Shown here: positions 62,560 to 64,000 of the stretch, piece by piece
How the letters are laid out: the number at the start of each line of letters is the position of its first letter
How positions within the stretch are numbered: the first letter of the stretch is position 1
Assembly (NCBI RefSeq): GCF_020085105.1
Contig: NC_058056.1
Coordinates: forward strand, 20,750,429-20,814,428
Source: Siniperca chuatsi
Lineage: Eukaryota > Chordata > Actinopteri > Centrarchiformes > Sinipercidae
Direction: 5' to 3'
DNA: 64,000 nucleotides
The notes under the pieces: model-generated
Databases searched by the model: none
Seen by the model: only the letters and a program-made list of their open reading frames with translations
What the model was told of the DNA's origin: nothing
Position numbers and translations under genes: made by a program

Positions 62560-62750
62560 TTCACAAAATGATAGTCGTCTTGTCCAATCGCGACTCAAGC
62601 AGAAGCTTGTCCCCGCCTGTTTTTGGCTCTTGAAAGTGCCTGGACTAATCAGCGCTCGCCTCCGTGTGTTCAGCCATTTTGTAAGAAAATCAAGCAAGTC
62701 TGCCGCCCTCCCTACCTTCGCTTCAGACCTGCAGTTTTTTTTCTTGTGCA
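62560..62750 (+). promoter_or_regulatory. ptbp1: Probable ptbp1 promoter and 5' UTR
   Basis: The stretch has a CCAAT box at 62584-62588, a CCCCGCC GC-box-like motif near 62611 and CAGCCATTTTG near 62669 that resembles a YY1 site at the start of housekeeping transcripts. CpGs are enriched from here to about 63300 compared with flanking DNA. The transcription start is probably at 62620-62690; this is inferred. Confidence 0.45.
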
Positions 62751-62758
62751 ATGGACGG
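62751..62758 (+). CDS. ptbp1: ptbp1 coding exon 1
   Basis: ATGGACGG is followed by GTAAGTG. The start context is GCAATGG with a purine at -3. It supplies MDG with two bases of the third codon. Confidence 0.75.
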
Positions 62759-63887
62759 GTAAGTGAAAAAGAGCCACACTTAAGACTTAAATTTATTAGG
62801 CAAACCAACCGCTGAGTAATTTCTTCGCACATTTCGGTTGCTTATTGAAATATTTTGATTCCGATGGTTGTTTCACTTAGCCGTTAGAACGGGAAAGTTT
62901 TGAAACATTTTTTTTTCATCAAAACATGCAACAGTTAGCAGGAGCGTAAGCTAACTAGCAGCTGCTAGCCATCGCCACTGCTAGCAAACGTTATTTATGT
63001 GAACCGTCTGAACGGACATATTTCATTGTTTTATGTAAAAGGCATTAACGCTAACTAAAGCAAACGGGACTTGATGAGAGTTACAATTTCAACAAACTTT
63101 TTTTGATTAACATACTGACAATACTCCGTCGTTTGCTAACGCAGACATTAGTTAACATTGGCTACCTTGGTAACTTGGTTTCACGGGAGCTCGAGCGCTA
63201 GCTAAAGCAACGTGTCTCATTTCCGCATTCATTTGTCTGCGGAGTGCCAGGGCCATGTTGAAGATGTCTGGCCTGAACATTTCGCGTTGATTGAATCAGA
63301 GACTTCTACACCGGGTTATCTAAGCAGGGTAGGATATGGTACATATTAGATCACCTGCATTCGACAGTTGAAAGGACTTCCAATGCTATGTGAACGTTGC
63401 CTTGAACTCGCTCAGCGTTACGGTTACCGTACATTTGTTATTTAGAGATTTGCTTCATTATGACTTGTGCTTAGTGTCCACTCTGAAGTTTGCTCTTATG
63501 TTTTGCCAAACCACTACAGCCGCCTAGACGCTGACTTGTACCCTCTGGGATCCGGCTACGTCCCTGAAATTGAGTAAGTATTGTGTATATTTTTGCATGG
63601 CCGTGTTTGGCTCGACTTATTAAGTTGCTGCGGTGCTTTCTGAATTTCAAGATTCGTAAATGTATTCATCTCTGAATGAGGAAGTCAGTTTGCTTTTGTT
63701 TGAACAGCACTATATTATTGATTTTGTAAGGACTGTATTTCCGGAGTGCAGAATGTTCTGCTTTTGTGGTGAATTGTTTAACAGCATCTCATGATTGATT
63801 ATGGGTAATTTCCTTTGATTTCCTGGATAATTATGAGCTTCCTTTCTCGTTCACAGCAGTGTCCATGACATATCAGTTGGCACAAAG
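62751..63887 (+). CDS. ptbp1: Polypyrimidine tract-binding protein 1, N-terminal exons only (gene runs off the window)
   Basis: Three coding exons are visible: 62751-62758 (ATGGACGG, MDG), 63520-63573 (54 nt) and 63857-63887, ending at a GTAGGC donor. Spliced, they read MDGRLDADLYPLGSGYVPEIDSVHDISVGTK. Omitting the middle exon gives MDGSVHDISVGTK, close to the mammalian PTBP1 start MDGIVPDIAVGTK, and the same phase-2 junction follows MDG. PTBP1 is a nuclear RRM protein that binds CU-rich RNA and represses neuronal exons. None of the RRMs is in the window. The identification rests on this short peptide plus synteny with PALM and PLPPR3; ptbp2-like sequence is less likely because the DISVGTK form fits PTBP1 better. 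Confidence 0.8.
63520..63573 (+). CDS. ptbp1: ptbp1 coding exon 2, 54-nt in-frame cassette
   Basis: The acceptor is CCACTACAG and the donor GTAAGTA. It encodes RLDADLYPLGSGYVPEI, which is absent from the common mammalian PTBP1 start. Phase 2 at both ends and a length of 54 nt mean it can be skipped without a frameshift. Confidence 0.7.
63857..63887 (+). CDS. ptbp1: ptbp1 coding exon 3 (SVHDISVGTK)
   Basis: The acceptor region reads TTCACAGCAG, so splicing may start at 63857 or 63860. The exon encodes VHDISVGTK and ends AAG|GTAGGC in phase 0, as in other PTBP genes, where the next exon starts RGSDEL. Confidence 0.78.
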
Positions 63888-64000
63888 GTAGGCATTTATT
63901 TAATCTCTTCTTTGCAGCTCTGCTTCTTTTCACTTTTCCTCATTTCACTGACTATACTATATACTATAAAATGTGTGTGTAGTTATGTTAAACTCTTAAC

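Noticed and set aside
1..64000. Bacterial-type systems, CRISPR arrays, prophage or an unknown multi-gene cassette
   Set aside because: Gene structure, introns and repeats are those of a teleost chromosome; no such architecture is present.

Overview
This is vertebrate nuclear DNA, almost certainly from a teleost fish and probably a percomorph. The evidence is AT-rich intergenic DNA, split genes with GT-AG introns, many (CA/GT)n microsatellites, and several interspersed repeats I recognise as typical of fish genomes. No prokaryotic features, CRISPR arrays, tRNA or rRNA genes were seen.

Three protein-coding genes are supported, all on the + strand. (1) plppr3, phospholipid phosphatase-related protein 3 (PRG-2): eight coding exons between 12260 and 25350 encoding a predicted 893 residues, with a probable non-coding first exon ending at 7924. 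(2) palm1, paralemmin-1: five coding exons between 50495 and 57078 encoding a predicted 229 residues ending in a CaaX box, with a probable non-coding first exon ending near 36897 and a first intron of about 13.6 kb. (3) The 5' end of ptbp1, polypyrimidine tract-binding protein 1: three small coding exons from 62751 to 63887, continuing beyond the window. Human 19p13.3 carries the same three genes (PALM, PTBP1, PLPPR3), so this is conserved synteny with changed local order and orientation.

Layout: 1-7500 intergenic, repeat-bearing; 7500-7924 plppr3 promoter and 5' exon; 7925-12259 first plppr3 intron with a decayed Tc1-like element; 12260-25350 plppr3 coding part, with a 5'-truncated RTE-type LINE (19081-21320, perfect 16-bp target duplication) in coding intron 5; 25351-36600 intergenic, microsatellite-rich; 36600-57078 palm1; 57079-62500 palm1 3' UTR and intergenic repeats; 62560-64000 ptbp1 promoter and start.

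Functionally, plppr3 and palm1 both encode membrane-associated proteins linked to neurite and plasma-membrane shape, while ptbp1 is a splicing regulator. They share a neighbourhood, not a pathway operon. I see no candidate for a wholly new system. The most notable features are a 33-bp coding minisatellite in plppr3, a (TG)n tract against a plppr3 splice acceptor, a paralemmin lacking the usual central block, a cassette exon plus NAGNAG acceptor at the start of ptbp1, and several well-resolved transposon insertions, including a TTAA-targeting MITE nested in another repeat. All exon models are inferred by eye from homology and splice signals; no alignment or expression data were available.
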